Notes: generated from the sequence alone by a model not told the origin. Numbered from the stretch's first letter, positions 53,850 through 63,269 are shown. The stretch is DNA of 64,000 nt from JBGASG01 sp046328035 (GCA_046328035.1 JAXLXI010000003.1:62001-126000); one strand, 5' to 3'. Numbers and translations: made by a program.

Positions 53850-54494
53850 ATGTTGCAAACGGATGTCATCAATGTCTACTCAAATCTGCGCTCAGTCGGT
53901 GACGCTGACGGGCGCACCGCCATCGGTGAGTTCGCGGTGCACAACGATGCACTGACAGCGGCTGCGGAAACAGTGATGAACAATCTGTTCGACTTGCATC
54001 GAGCATCCGGCTACACATACTCCGCCACCGAACTCTACGAGCATTGGTTGACCGAAGGCATCGAAGCGCATATTGAACCGGACGATGCGCAAATGCCGTT
54101 TTCGGCTATGAACTTCGCGCGATTGATCGTGCTGCAGGTGACTGGCGACTACAAATACACGTTGATTCTGGAAGTGACTTGCCAAGACGCTTTGATCTTC
54201 CCGTCGGGCTTTGCGGCGCCTTCTCGCGAGTGGAAATTTTGGGTGAAGGCTCCCGGTACTTATCACGGTCCCGGTGTCGACGGTCTGGTGCGACGCGCAA
54301 CTGAAGTTTTGTATGAAGATATGAGCTATAAGGCGCTCGAGGCAGACGGTTCCAGATACAAGCTGTTGGAGCTCTGGGTACACGAAGTCACCGAATCGCA
54401 GATGCGGTCTGAGATGAATCGCACTAATTACGATACTGTGTACTTCGTCCAGAAAGATGGCGCGTTCGGCACCACAATGCCACGGGACGACTAA
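53850..54494 (+). CDS. Hypothetical protein
   Basis: 214 residues, no signal peptide. Mixed alpha/beta composition (TALTAAAETVMNNLFDLHRASGYTY is helical near the N-terminus; FARLIVLQVTGDYKYTLILEVTCQDALIFPSGF is beta). The C-terminus resembles a compact cytosolic domain (LLELWVHEVTESQMRSEMNR). No family recognised. Stops just before a palindrome and tandem repeats at 54497-54573. Confidence 0.5.
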   Translation: MLQTDVINVYSNLRSVGDADGRTAIGEFAVHNDALTAAAETVMNNLFDLHRASGYTYSATELYEHWLTEGIEAHIEPDDAQMPFSAMNFARLIVLQVTGDYKYTLILEVTCQDALIFPSGFAAPSREWKFWVKAPGTYHGPGVDGLVRRATEVLYEDMSYKALEADGSRYKLLELWVHEVTESQMRSEMNRTNYDTVYFVQKDGAFGTTMPRDD

Positions 54495-54496
54495 GT

Positions 54497-54573
54497 AGTA
54501 TACGTATACTGAATCTGTACCGATGCTGCAGTGAATCTGCACTGATTTTGCACAGAATCTGTACTGATTCCGG
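54497..54573. repeat. 14-bp palindrome followed by three 22-bp imperfect tandem repeats
   Basis: AGTATACGTATACT (54497-54510) is a perfect palindrome. Overlapping its end are three 22-bp units at 54508-54529, 54530-54551 and 54552-54573, sharing the core AATCTGYAC-YGATK. The array lies between two plus-strand genes, about 125 bp ahead of the large helical protein and calpain. The two-turn period would suit an array of regulator sites; a slipped-strand repeat is the alternative. Confidence 0.55.
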
Positions 54574-54698
54574 CCAGATACATAAATATGCAGTCCGACG
54601 TTTCCTAATTCCACATTGTCCAGAACTGGGCGCGGCCGTATATATAGAGCCAGGGCAGGCTATCCGGAAACATCCCCACCGTTTCCAGAGATAACCCA

Positions 54699-57200
54699 AT
54701 GGGCGATAAAATCACGCTGCTTCCCCCAGCCGATACATCTCCGCACCCGGAGGTCTTGTCGGGATTCGACTTGATTCTAGACGCGCGGCGCGGAGTCGGT
54801 AAGGCAAAGACTGCCGAAACGGATCCGATGTTGGCTTTCGCAGAAGCAAGTTTTCTGATTGAAGAACTCAACGGCTATGCCGGAGTGCGTCGCGATCAGA
54901 CCACCGAATTTAAAGATGGCGATAAGACTGTCAAATCCACAGTTGGCGAGCGCGTGGCTCGTTTGCCTGAGCAGATCAATCGCCAATTCAAGCGCGCAGA
55001 AGACATGGCCGACGGCGCCGACTTCATGAAGGCTGCGCAAGTCCTCAATCTTGTTCAGCAGGAATTGCTGCTGCGCCAGCAGCGTCTGGGACAAAACAGC
55101 CTGGCGTTGCGGCTTCCTACTCCCGGTGCAGCCGCCAAACTAGATCTGGAAGGCAGAATGCGTCCAGACGGCAAACTCGATCTGGAAAAATTCACGCCGC
55201 AAGAACTGCTTATTCTCAAAAGTCGTCTGGAACAAGTGATCACTGCGCCGCGAGCAATTCGCGAAATGCACGCGGCGTTTCTTGCTGAAACCGGCGACCT
55301 CACCGGTGCCCAGAAGGTCTTAACAGAATCGATGTTGTATGGCGGCGGCGGACCGGAAAGCGCGGATATTCGCGATGACGTCGCGCTCCGTTTGAAGCGT
55401 CAGGCGATCGCTGGCGGCGTCGACCCGCTCGAACTGGCGAGAATGGGCAGCCGTGCTTTGAGTTTTCACAACAGCGGCGAAGCGACAAGCTACTTCGATC
55501 GGGCCGCGGCTGTTGCCGATGGCTTGAACTACGAAGCGCTGCGCACTCGCCTCAAGTCGGTAGACGACGAGTTGTCCGCCGGTAAAGCAACTCAAGAACG
55601 GCAAGCCGATTTGCAGTTGGAGAAACGGGCTACCGAAGAACTGCTGCATGCATCAGCGGCGGTGCGGTTCGGTCGCGTGAAACTGGCAGTCAGCCAGGGA
55701 AGCTTTGCAGAAGCCACTAACCTCGTCGAAAGCGCAGCGAAAATCGATCCAGAATTTGTCAGCGAAAATCACGGCATGTATCTCAACACCTTGCTCTACA
55801 CCAGAACTGAAGGCAAGGAGCAATCGGTATTCGAGTTCCACAATCACCTTGTGCAGTTTCAGCGTCATTTGAGCCCCAAATCGTTCGATGCGGAAGCAGC
55901 CCAGCGCGAGCTGGCTCTGGCTCAGGAAGAAGTGAAGAAACTTCCTTCTGACGCCATCGAAAAGCTGCGCAAGTCCCAAGACGAGAAGGCTAAGAAACTA
56001 GAGGCTGACCTGGCGATCGCGACATCGGACGCCGACAAACAAAAATTGGCGCGCGAGTTGGAAGAGGCGAAGGAAGGACTGAAAGGTCTGGAGCTGCTTG
56101 CGCATGCTCCTGCGTACACAAGACTGATGGAAGGCGTGTTCGCGCTCTGCAACAAGAAGCAAGGCGACGCGCTGGCAATCTTCGATGAAATCGAGAAGAT
56201 TGACCCGGAGTACGCGAAAAGTGCAGCAACACAACTGGAAGAGCTGCGAAAGTTTGCCACCATGCCGCAGGCTATTGAGAAGGAAGAGTCGTTCATCAAG
56301 CATCTGCTGAAAGAGCTGGGATACACAGCAGCCGCCATCGCCGCCGGTGCTCTGGTAGTGGTGGCTACGGGTTGGAGCGGACCCGCTGCGTTAGCAGCCG
56401 GATTCGCCGCCGGATCAGCCACGCGCACCGGTCTCAAATATATGTGCGAAGGCGAAGTAAAATGGTACGACCCGCTAATTGGCGGCGTCGATGGTCTCAG
56501 CGGTGGTGCCGGCGTTCTAGTGCGCCGTGCCGCATTGAGTGGATTGAACGGCAGCGCCCGGGCACTGACTTCCGCAGAGCGCGCCATGCGCGCCGTCTCC
56601 GCCGACACTGCGCTACTGGAAGGCTTGCAAGGCGCCCAACGTTTCGAGACAGCACGCGAACTGGCATACACTGGATTGAAGGGAATGCGTTCAGGTCTCC
56701 CCTGGTATTCGAGATTGCCAATCGTCGGCAATCCCGCTTATCGCGAAGCAGTGGGCGCCGTCGCCAGCATGGGTCGAGTCGGCGCACGCAACGTCGTACT
56801 CGCCGACCTGGCAGCCGGTGCCACCACATCGGCCATCGCCCGCGGACGCCAGTACGCACCCAAGGCATTCGACGGATCGTATTCATCAGGATTCGACCTG
56901 GCATCCGACTACGGAAAAGATGTCTTTGACGATTCGCTATTCTCAGCCGCCGGCGGAGCCGTCTTGCGTATCATGCCCGGTCAGTCTTACGTACCATGGG
57001 CAAAGGCAACCCCGTTCCTCAACGGGCAACGCCGCGTCTTAGATGAAGTACCGGTGACCATGCAAGCGTTGGAAAAGATAGATGAGCTTCTCAACGAGAT
57101 AAATGCACCGAGCACACCCAAGCAAGTTCGCCAGTGGTATCTCCAGAGTCCCGGTCCAAAAGTCGAACTATACATTCCACCTCTGAGCGGCAAGAAGTAA
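54699..57200 (+). CDS. Large helical protein with central coiled coil and Ala/Gly-rich hydrophobic segment, calpain partner
   Basis: 833 residues, no signal peptide. Residues 1-400 are helical with TPR-like pairs (ALRTRLKSVDDELSAGKATQERQADLQLEKRA). A coiled coil (about 400-460; KLPSDAIEKLRKSQDEKAKKLEADL) precedes a hydrophobic Ala/Gly-rich stretch (about 535-580; AAAIAAGALVVVATGWSGPAALAAGFAAG) that may insert in membrane. The rest (EGEVKWYDPLIGGVDGLSGGAGVLVRR, SLFSAAGGAVLRIMPGQ) resembles the pre-toxin or spacer regions of large secreted repeat proteins. No family recognised. Its stop directly abuts the ATG of an EF-hand calpain, so the two proteins are very likely made together. Confidence 0.6.
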   Translation: MGDKITLLPPADTSPHPEVLSGFDLILDARRGVGKAKTAETDPMLAFAEASFLIEELNGYAGVRRDQTTEFKDGDKTVKSTVGERVARLPEQINRQFKRAEDMADGADFMKAAQVLNLVQQELLLRQQRLGQNSLALRLPTPGAAAKLDLEGRMRPDGKLDLEKFTPQELLILKSRLEQVITAPRAIREMHAAFLAETGDLTGAQKVLTESMLYGGGGPESADIRDDVALRLKRQAIAGGVDPLELARMGSRALSFHNSGEATSYFDRAAAVADGLNYEALRTRLKSVDDELSAGKATQERQADLQLEKRATEELLHASAAVRFGRVKLAVSQGSFAEATNLVESAAKIDPEFVSENHGMYLNTLLYTRTEGKEQSVFEFHNHLVQFQRHLSPKSFDAEAAQRELALAQEEVKKLPSDAIEKLRKSQDEKAKKLEADLAIATSDADKQKLARELEEAKEGLKGLELLAHAPAYTRLMEGVFALCNKKQGDALAIFDEIEKIDPEYAKSAATQLEELRKFATMPQAIEKEESFIKHLLKELGYTAAAIAAGALVVVATGWSGPAALAAGFAAGSATRTGLKYMCEGEVKWYDPLIGGVDGLSGGAGVLVRRAALSGLNGSARALTSAERAMRAVSADTALLEGLQGAQRFETARELAYTGLKGMRSGLPWYSRLPIVGNPAYREAVGAVASMGRVGARNVVLADLAAGATTSAIARGRQYAPKAFDGSYSSGFDLASDYGKDVFDDSLFSAAGGAVLRIMPGQSYVPWAKATPFLNGQRRVLDEVPVTMQALEKIDELLNEINAPSTPKQVRQWYLQSPGPKVELYIPPLSGKK

Positions 57201-58310
57201 ATGGCAGATGTGATTATCGAAAACGAAGCACCGGCGCCGGTCATACAAGCGCAACCACCTGCGGTGGCTGATATTGAGCCGTGGTTCAAGGCTCACCGCG
57301 AAGAGCTTGACACCAATCACAATGGCAGGGTTGAAGTTGCGGAGTTGTTCGAAACCGTCTCCAACAAAAAATTCACCAGCCACGATGCGGGTATGGTAAT
57401 CGGCATGCTCTACGGATTCGAACTGATTGACGGACAAGACAAGAAAGACAGCGGCATCTCAGAAAAAGATGTGCAAGCGATGAGCAAAAAACTGAAAGAC
57501 GATCCGAATGGCGACCTCGCGGAAAAGCTAAAACTGGCCATGCTGATCGCCGGCTCGCGCACCGACAACATCAATCAAAAACTGTGGGGCGAGTTCAAGA
57601 AGCCTGTCGACGCAATCAAGTCGGATGCCGTAGGACAGGGCTCGGTCGGCGACTGCTGGTTTCTTGGCTCGGTAGCAGCGGTAGCAGACACCATGCCTGA
57701 AACCATTGCGCGCATGATCAGGGAAGAACCCGATGGCAAGTTCACCGTGACATTCCCTGGCGCACCGAAATATCCAGTCACAGTCGATGCACCAACCGCG
57801 ATGGAGATGGCGCTCTTCGCGCGCTCCGATAAACACGGATCATGGGTGGCAGTTCTGGAGAAGGCGGCAGCTCAGTTGTTCAACCGTAATTCGCCGTATC
57901 CCGCCAAGCACGACATCGCGGCATTGCACGGCGGCGACTGCGGCGTGGCACTGAGCTTGTTGACCGGCGAGCAGTATGCGCGGCTCGATCCAACAGACCG
58001 CAACTTCAGGCAAAAACTGGAAGTGACGGCGCAGTGGGGATTGCCTATGTGCGCCGGTTCCAAGCCTATCAACACCGACAAGGACATGGATGAGCGCGGT
58101 GTGTTTTTCACGCACCTGTACACAGCCAAGTACGACCCGCGTGACCGGCAAGTGAGCGTGCGCAACCCGTGGGGCTGGTCTCCCGGCGGCAACAGTGAAC
58201 CGGTCACTCCCGACGGACAACCGAGAGACGGAGTCCCGGATGGCGCTTTCAAGCTGTCTGTCGCCGATTTTCAAAAAAGCTTTCCGTCCGTCTGGGTCGT
58301 CGTGCCCTGA
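57201..58310 (+). CDS. Calpain-family (C2) cysteine protease with N-terminal EF-hand
   Basis: 369 residues. Residues 37-48 (DTNHNGRVEVAE) form a canonical 12-residue EF-hand calcium loop; a degenerate second loop may follow at about 80-91. The calpain catalytic core has VGQGSVGDCWFLGS (C152), GVFFTHLYTAKY (H305) and SVRNPWGW (N322), in the required C-H-N order. The core is shorter than in animal calpains. No signal peptide is seen. Its ATG follows the upstream stop without a gap, so it depends on translational coupling with the 833-residue protein. A calcium-triggered protease is the natural inference. Confidence 0.87.
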   Translation: MADVIIENEAPAPVIQAQPPAVADIEPWFKAHREELDTNHNGRVEVAELFETVSNKKFTSHDAGMVIGMLYGFELIDGQDKKDSGISEKDVQAMSKKLKDDPNGDLAEKLKLAMLIAGSRTDNINQKLWGEFKKPVDAIKSDAVGQGSVGDCWFLGSVAAVADTMPETIARMIREEPDGKFTVTFPGAPKYPVTVDAPTAMEMALFARSDKHGSWVAVLEKAAAQLFNRNSPYPAKHDIAALHGGDCGVALSLLTGEQYARLDPTDRNFRQKLEVTAQWGLPMCAGSKPINTDKDMDERGVFFTHLYTAKYDPRDRQVSVRNPWGWSPGGNSEPVTPDGQPRDGVPDGAFKLSVADFQKSFPSVWVVVP

Positions 58311-58370
58311 TCCGACCCGACCTGACCTGACGGGGAAGAAGAATCCGTTGGGGGTGCTAGTAACCCCTTA

Positions 58371-58400
58371 GGGGAAATCAACACTTCTGTTGATTTCCCC
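58371..58400. terminator. Strong hairpin between convergent calpain and DUF4419 genes
   Basis: GGGGAAATCAAC and GTTGATTTCCCC form a perfect 12-bp stem with a six-base loop, 61 bp after the calpain stop and 39 bp before the end of the convergent gene. No U-run follows on either strand. Its place between convergent genes suggests a bidirectional terminator or mRNA-end stabiliser. Confidence 0.65.
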
Positions 58401-58438
58401 AAGGCCGAATCAGGACCCACCTGCCCCAGAAAGAATGC

Positions 58439-60016
58439 TTAGTTTTCTGCAAACCCGAACCAGAGTTTCCTCCTTTCTTCATTACTCATTGGCGGCAACA
58501 CAGGTACGTTGCCCTCGTTTCTCACAAACGCCCTCACGAATTGCACAAAGCGATAAGCGACCGGAAGTTTTTCCTCGCAGCCTGGAGCCGTTTTCCAGAT
58601 GGCGGGGTCGTCATTGCCGATGCACAAATACGCCTGCCCGCCGTCGGCAAGGTCGGCAATAGTCACCCAGATGGTGCGGTCCCAGATGGTGCTCTCGTCG
58701 ACAACCGGTTCGTGCTCGAAGACGAGTTCCGCCAGTGGTCTGATTCGGGCACCAACACCACTGACCGTATCAGAGAACACAATACCATTGCAGTCCCGGT
58801 AGAACGCGGTCAAGCTGTTGGCGTCAACGCCATAAAGAGCACGCAGATGCAACAAATCGAGCAACGGCAACTTCTCCTCTGCGCCCAAAGGCGGCTCAAT
58901 CGTCCAAGTCTGCGGAATGTCGTAGTTGAAATAGGCCGCAATCGCCGCCTGCCGCACTGCCCATCCAAGCTTCGGGCGCAGCGCCAGTGTTTCTTCATCT
59001 TGATCGACGCCCACAAAGCCGCCGACGATTTCCATACTGAATGAGCGAGTCGGCTCAGTCGTTTTGTCGATTAACAGAAATGGGACCAGCGCCGTACCCA
59101 TTGGAAGCAATGAGGAAAACACTTCGGCATCCTCAGAGCGAGGATCAGACGACGGCAGCAGCAGTGGATTTACATCATCGAATTTCTCAGAGCGCCCTTT
59201 CAGGTATGGAATCAACTTGGCTATCCAGCCATTGATTCGCGCTACTCCGTAATCGGTCTGTTGCTTGTAGATGCTCTGCCAATGATTGAGATCGATGTCG
59301 CCGCGCGAAGCTCTGTAAAACTGCTCCAGAATCGGCCGCACGTGTACAAGCCAGAAGTCCAGACCGAAGTCGGTGAGTACATCCAGCTTGCGACACAACT
59401 TCAGCCAGTCTTCACTGGTCCCCTCCAGGGTAATGGAGGGAATTCCGCATCCGGCTAAAATTACGTAATCGAAAAATGGCTCATAGATATCGAGAAGCGT
59501 GATTTGACTTACTGTGCGTTCGACTGGCCCTGTGGTGCTGAAATCGCACATCAAGTTATCGAAGATATCGCCAATCTCATTGCGCAAAGCAAATGCCAGC
59601 ATCTCAATCGCTTCGTGCCAGGCACTTTCTGGAGATTCGAGAAAGAGGTCATCCATCGCGATGCCGATCTCCACTTTTCCTTCGGCGTGTTTGACCAGCT
59701 TGTGACGCAGTGCTTCCGAATTGTTGCGCACGTGCTGCGAAAAACCTTGCAGTATCGTCACCCAGATCATGTCAGGCGAAATGACCAGGGGACGGTGATC
59801 GGCGAATGCCAGGTGCACTGCGGCGATCAGCGGATGAAACTCGACGTCGCTCACGACTTTGGAATTGTAGTCGGACCACGAGTTGAGTCGCACACCGCCG
59901 GGCAACAATGTGCTCAGCCCGTATCCCAGGTCGCGACAATTGAGCGCAGCTGTCGCTGGCTCCACATCATCGACACTGAATGTGATACCACCCGCGGACT
60001 TCGTAATATTGACCAT
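58439..60016 (-). CDS. DUF4419-family protein
   Basis: 525 residues from ATG 60016, with GAGG 8 bp upstream; the longer in-frame start at 60103 has no such site. The family pattern is clear: FHPLIAAVHLAFADHRPLVISPDMIWVTILQGFSQHVRNNSEALRHKLVKHAEGKVEIGIAMDD, then WLKLCRKLDVL and PILEQFYRASRGD with WQSIYKQQ. DUF4419 proteins are found in bacteria and fungi; no activity is established. No signal peptide. It is divergent from the small secreted protein at 60416. Confidence 0.85.
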   Translation of the reverse strand: MVNITKSAGGITFSVDDVEPATAALNCRDLGYGLSTLLPGGVRLNSWSDYNSKVVSDVEFHPLIAAVHLAFADHRPLVISPDMIWVTILQGFSQHVRNNSEALRHKLVKHAEGKVEIGIAMDDLFLESPESAWHEAIEMLAFALRNEIGDIFDNLMCDFSTTGPVERTVSQITLLDIYEPFFDYVILAGCGIPSITLEGTSEDWLKLCRKLDVLTDFGLDFWLVHVRPILEQFYRASRGDIDLNHWQSIYKQQTDYGVARINGWIAKLIPYLKGRSEKFDDVNPLLLPSSDPRSEDAEVFSSLLPMGTALVPFLLIDKTTEPTRSFSMEIVGGFVGVDQDEETLALRPKLGWAVRQAAIAAYFNYDIPQTWTIEPPLGAEEKLPLLDLLHLRALYGVDANSLTAFYRDCNGIVFSDTVSGVGARIRPLAELVFEHEPVVDESTIWDRTIWVTIADLADGGQAYLCIGNDDPAIWKTAPGCEEKLPVAYRFVQFVRAFVRNEGNVPVLPPMSNEERRKLWFGFAEN

Positions 60017-60415
60017 GTAATGATCCTCATAGAGACAACACGAATCGCCGCGCGTCGATGCGAGAGCATCGCTACGCGACAGGACTTGTTTTCCTATCCT
60101 CATGATAACTGTTTTTCGATAAATTTTGCCTGGGAAAAACCTGGTATTTAGACTGATTTACGCGCCCTGAAAGCCTCTGCCTGTGGCGCTTCTCTGTCAG
60201 CGCTGGTGAGGGATTCGCGCACCACCTGCACCACCGTCTGTGATACCGCTACCAGACCCGCCGTCCGGCATTCTGTGGTTCGCCAGATCGCCCCGGAAGT
60301 CAAGTGGACACTCGAAATCGACAGCCTGTCGCTTTTAATGTAGTTCTTCGACTGAGTGGGTAGTAAGAGTGTGCGGAGAACCAGCAACAAGGTCCTGAAA
60401 CACCGAGGTAATTAC
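60017..60415. other. Intergenic region of about 400 bp
   Basis: The region must hold promoters for the DUF4419 gene (minus) and the small secreted protein (plus). An 80-codon minus-strand frame at 60148-60390 lacks a recognisable domain or ribosome-binding site. Nothing else is supported. Confidence 0.35.
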
Positions 60416-60904
60416 ATGCGACATGCATTGCTTGCACTATCAATCGCTTTCTCGGCGATGCTACCGGCAGCCGCCGATACGGCGCCAATTACGGGACCCC
60501 AGGAAGTCGGAACGACAACTATGCCCGCCGGACAGTACTACGTCACCGAACAGATCTCTCACAGGTCGTACTCGCTGACAGTGACGCAAAAGGGCAACAT
60601 GATTCTTGGTCCGGCGCCCGAAGGTCTGGAAGTAAAAATTGCCGGCAGCGCGACGCCAGGCACACCGGCAACTCCGGCCGCCGCCAGTACTCCGGCCGTT
60701 GCTCCGGGCGCTCCCGCCACAGCAGCAGCCGGCGCACCGCCAGCTCAAGCCACCACTAACTCATTGATTCCCAACGGCGTTGCCGGCGACATGATGAAGG
60801 GGCTGGTGAAACAGGGCATGCAAAAAGGCGTCAACGAACTGATGAAACAGGGCGTGAAACAGGGCGTCGGCGGCACCAAGGGACTGGAAAACCTTCTGAA
60901 GTAA
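60416..60904 (+). CDS. Small secreted protein with Ala/Pro/Thr-rich linker and KQG repeats
   Basis: 162 residues from ATG 60416 (GAGG 7 bp upstream). Signal peptide MRHALLALSIAFSAMLPAAAD. A beta-rich segment (TTMPAGQYYVTEQISHRSYSLTVTQKGNMILGP) is followed by a long Ala/Pro/Thr/Gly-rich linker and a C-terminal helix with the repeats LVKQGMQKG / LMKQGVKQGV. No family recognised; a surface or cell-wall associated structural protein is possible. Confidence 0.6.
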   Translation: MRHALLALSIAFSAMLPAAADTAPITGPQEVGTTTMPAGQYYVTEQISHRSYSLTVTQKGNMILGPAPEGLEVKIAGSATPGTPATPAAASTPAVAPGAPATAAAGAPPAQATTNSLIPNGVAGDMMKGLVKQGMQKGVNELMKQGVKQGVGGTKGLENLLK

Positions 60905-61035
60905 CGCTACGCATCGATTGATCAACCAAACGAAACGACGCGAGGTCTGCTCTTGCCGGCCTCGCTACTTCTCTTGCTTATGCCTGCGTGTAGTACCGCA
61001 ATTGGTGGCAACACCCGACACAGTTCGCCACGCAA

Positions 61036-61065
61036 TTGCAGTCGCCATGAGCACCCTCGTATAAG
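61036..61065 (+). promoter_or_regulatory. Sigma70-type promoter of the sugar operon
   Basis: TTGCAG at 61036-61041 and TATAAG at 61060-61065 are separated by 18 bp, close to the housekeeping consensus. Transcription would begin near 61072, giving a leader of about 75 bases before the aldolase ATG. Confidence 0.5.
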
Positions 61066-61146
61066 CAACGTATATGTTAAAATCAGCCAACTTATCCGCG
61101 CGTCCCCGCTGCCGGAACTATTGAAAACTTATCGCAGGTACCAGTG

Positions 61147-61992
61147 ATGCTTTATCGATTGAATCGTCTGTTTCATCCAACATCCAAGCGCACTCTCGTA
61201 GTTGCGGTTGACCATGCTCTCTTCAACAACACCGCCTTCCTGGAAGGCATCGAGAATATGGAAAAAACAGTGACCACCCTCGCCGATGCTAATCCCGACG
61301 GCGTGCTTCTGTCCCCCGGCGAAGCCCCACATTTGCAGCGCGTACCTGGACGCAACAAACCGGCTTTGATGCTGCGCGCCGACACAGCCAATTTCTACAA
61401 CGACGTCGTGCCGACCACAAAACTTTTCTGCGAAGCCTACGAAGGCGCCGTTGAAGTCGCGGTTCGCCTCGATGCCGCATGCATTCTGTTGAATCTGTTG
61501 CAAGTTGACGACTTCCCGGAAATGCTCAATCAATGCGTGCGCAACATCTTGAAAATCAAGAACGAATGCGATCGCTACGGCATGCCGATGGGTATCGAGC
61601 CTCTGTCGTTCAAGAAAACGAAAGACGGACTGGTAGGCGACGGTAATCCTGCTCGCGTTGCCACTTTGGCCAGAATGGCCGCCGAACTGGGCGCCGACTT
61701 GATCAAGACTGACTCGACAGAACCGGAAAGCGAATTCGATCGCGTCATCGAAGCTGCGTCCGGTGTACCTGTTTGTGTACGCGGCGGCAGCCGCGCTTCC
61801 GATAAAGAAGTGCTCGAACACACAGAAAAATTGGTGGCTGAAGGTGTTGCCGGATTTATCTACGGCCGCAACGTCATCCAGCACAAAAATCCCAAAGGCA
61901 TGACTAAGGCCCTGCAAGCCGTTCTGCATTATGGCGAATCAGCCAAAGATGCACTCAGGCACATTGAAGAAAAAGAACTTTCGAAAGTGTAG
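61147..61992 (+). CDS. DhnA/LacD-type class I aldolase
   Basis: 281 residues from ATG 61147 (a GTG immediately before is possible). The DeoC/LacD/FbaB barrel is recognised by TLVVAVDHALF, DGVLLSPGEA, VRLDAACILLNLL, MGIEPLSF, the Schiff-base lysine in LGADLIKTDST, VCVRGGSRASDKE and GVAGFIYGRNVIQHKNPKGM. Such enzymes cleave phosphorylated ketoses (fructose 1,6-bisphosphate, tagatose bisphosphate or similar). First gene of an operon with an isomerase, a HAD phosphatase and a transporter, 14 bp before the next start. Confidence 0.85.
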   Translation: MLYRLNRLFHPTSKRTLVVAVDHALFNNTAFLEGIENMEKTVTTLADANPDGVLLSPGEAPHLQRVPGRNKPALMLRADTANFYNDVVPTTKLFCEAYEGAVEVAVRLDAACILLNLLQVDDFPEMLNQCVRNILKIKNECDRYGMPMGIEPLSFKKTKDGLVGDGNPARVATLARMAAELGADLIKTDSTEPESEFDRVIEAASGVPVCVRGGSRASDKEVLEHTEKLVAEGVAGFIYGRNVIQHKNPKGMTKALQAVLHYGESAKDALRHIEEKELSKV

Positions 61993-62006
61993 GCAAAGGA
62001 AAACTC

Positions 62007-62567
62007 ATGAAGCAAAGCGAGATCAATAAACTGTGTCGCGAAGCGGCAGAGTGCTTGAAGAAACATCACTGGGTGCTGCCGCCAAAAGCCGAATGGTCAG
62101 CCTGCGATTTCGGCCTGGGCGACTACAAAACGGTCGGTCTGGTCGAGGTGTTGCTCGCCAATGAGCCTGAATACTGCGAAAAGATCATGTACGCACAAGA
62201 AGGCATGGTGACACCAGCGCACACGCACTACGAAAAGAAGGAAGACATCATTTGCCGACAGGGCACCTTGCAGATCACATTGTGGTCTTCGAACCCCAGC
62301 GAAGGCAAACCCAATGGTGCGGTCGAAGTAAAAATCGATCGCGCCATGCAAAAGCGTGAGTCGGGTGTGCCGTTCCAGTTGAAGGCTGGCAGCCGCATAA
62401 CGCTGACACCGGGCATCTGGCACGAGTTTGTGCCGGTGGGCGGCGAAGCTTTGATCGGCGAAGTCAGCACTTTCTGCAATGAAGAAACCGACAACGTGTT
62501 CGCCAACAAGAAAATTGATATCTTCCAGGCGCCGGAAGCCGACGAACCGGCGGCACTGCCCAACTAA
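62007..62567 (+). CDS. D-lyxose isomerase-like cupin
   Basis: 186 residues. A cupin fold with metal site TPAHTHYEKKEDI (H72, H74, E79) and the second-strand His in LTPGIWHEF (H139) matches the D-lyxose ketol-isomerase family, which interconverts D-lyxose and D-xylulose and also acts on D-mannose. The GTLQITLWSSNPSEGKPNGAVEV segment is typical. The operon context of aldolase, HAD phosphatase and transporter supports a role in aldose or ketose use. It starts 14 bp after the aldolase stop. Confidence 0.83.
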   Translation: MKQSEINKLCREAAECLKKHHWVLPPKAEWSACDFGLGDYKTVGLVEVLLANEPEYCEKIMYAQEGMVTPAHTHYEKKEDIICRQGTLQITLWSSNPSEGKPNGAVEVKIDRAMQKRESGVPFQLKAGSRITLTPGIWHEFVPVGGEALIGEVSTFCNEETDNVFANKKIDIFQAPEADEPAALPN

Positions 62568-62582
62568 AACGAGGGATTGATT

Positions 62583-63269
62583 ATGCGTACTCCGCAAGCC
62601 CTGATCTTCGATATGGACGGGCTGCTTCTCGATACGGAAGGACTGTACAAACGTGCCTGGACGCAGGCAGCAAAAGAATCGGGTTTTGACCTGACTGATG
62701 CTCTGTATCTGAAACTGATCGGTATCACCATTGCCGATTGCGAACGCGTTTTGTGCGACTCGTTCGGTGCGTCGTTTCCTCTGGAGACATTCCGCACTCG
62801 CGCCGCATCCTTATATAAGGAACTGCACGAACGCGAAGGGCTGCCCCTGAAGCCAGGGGTAAACGAACTGCTCGTCTGGGCTAAGGAGAATAATATTCTT
62901 TGCGCAGTCGGCACATCCACCGTGCAAGCTGAAGCCAGCGAACGTCTCGAGCACCACAAAATACGCGAATACTTCAAAGTGATTATCGGCGGGGACATGG
63001 TTGAACGAGGCAAGCCGAATCCCGATATCTTCTTGAAAGCACAGGAAGCGCTGGGAGTCGAACCGGCTCATTGCTTGATCCTGGAAGATGCGCATAGCGG
63101 CCTGCTGGCAGCTCGTGCAGGCGGAATGCGTTCGTGCCTGGTGCCCGATTTGCTTCCCGCATCTGATGAATCACGCCAGATTGCCGAAGGCGTATTTTCG
63201 TCGCTTCATGACGTCCGTAACTGGCTGGCACAGGGTTGCCCACTGGCGGCACAGCAGGTCGCCACGTGA
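62583..63269 (+). CDS. HAD-superfamily sugar phosphatase or phosphomutase (beta-PGM-like)
   Basis: 228 residues from ATG 62583 (GAGGG 7 bp upstream; TTG six bases earlier disfavoured). HAD motif I is LIFDMDGLLLDTEG (nucleophile D10, D12); motif II AVGTSTVQAEA (the Thr/Ser at 116-118 region); motif III lysine in ERGKPNPDIFLKA; motif IV VEPAHCLILEDAHSGLLAARAGG. The four-helix cap after motif I places it with beta-phosphoglucomutase and 2-deoxyglucose-6-phosphatase-like enzymes. In this operon it would dephosphorylate or isomerise a sugar phosphate. Confidence 0.85.
   Translation: MRTPQALIFDMDGLLLDTEGLYKRAWTQAAKESGFDLTDALYLKLIGITIADCERVLCDSFGASFPLETFRTRAASLYKELHEREGLPLKPGVNELLVWAKENNILCAVGTSTVQAEASERLEHHKIREYFKVIIGGDMVERGKPNPDIFLKAQEALGVEPAHCLILEDAHSGLLAARAGGMRSCLVPDLLPASDESRQIAEGVFSSLHDVRNWLAQGCPLAAQQVAT

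Noticed and set aside
54508..54573. Possible CRISPR array
   Set aside because: The 22-bp units are contiguous without spacers and no cas genes are present.
60148..60390. 80-codon minus-strand frame between the DUF4419 and small secreted protein genes
   Set aside because: No ribosome-binding site, domain or export signal; only the C-terminal part looks protein-like, so it is not called.
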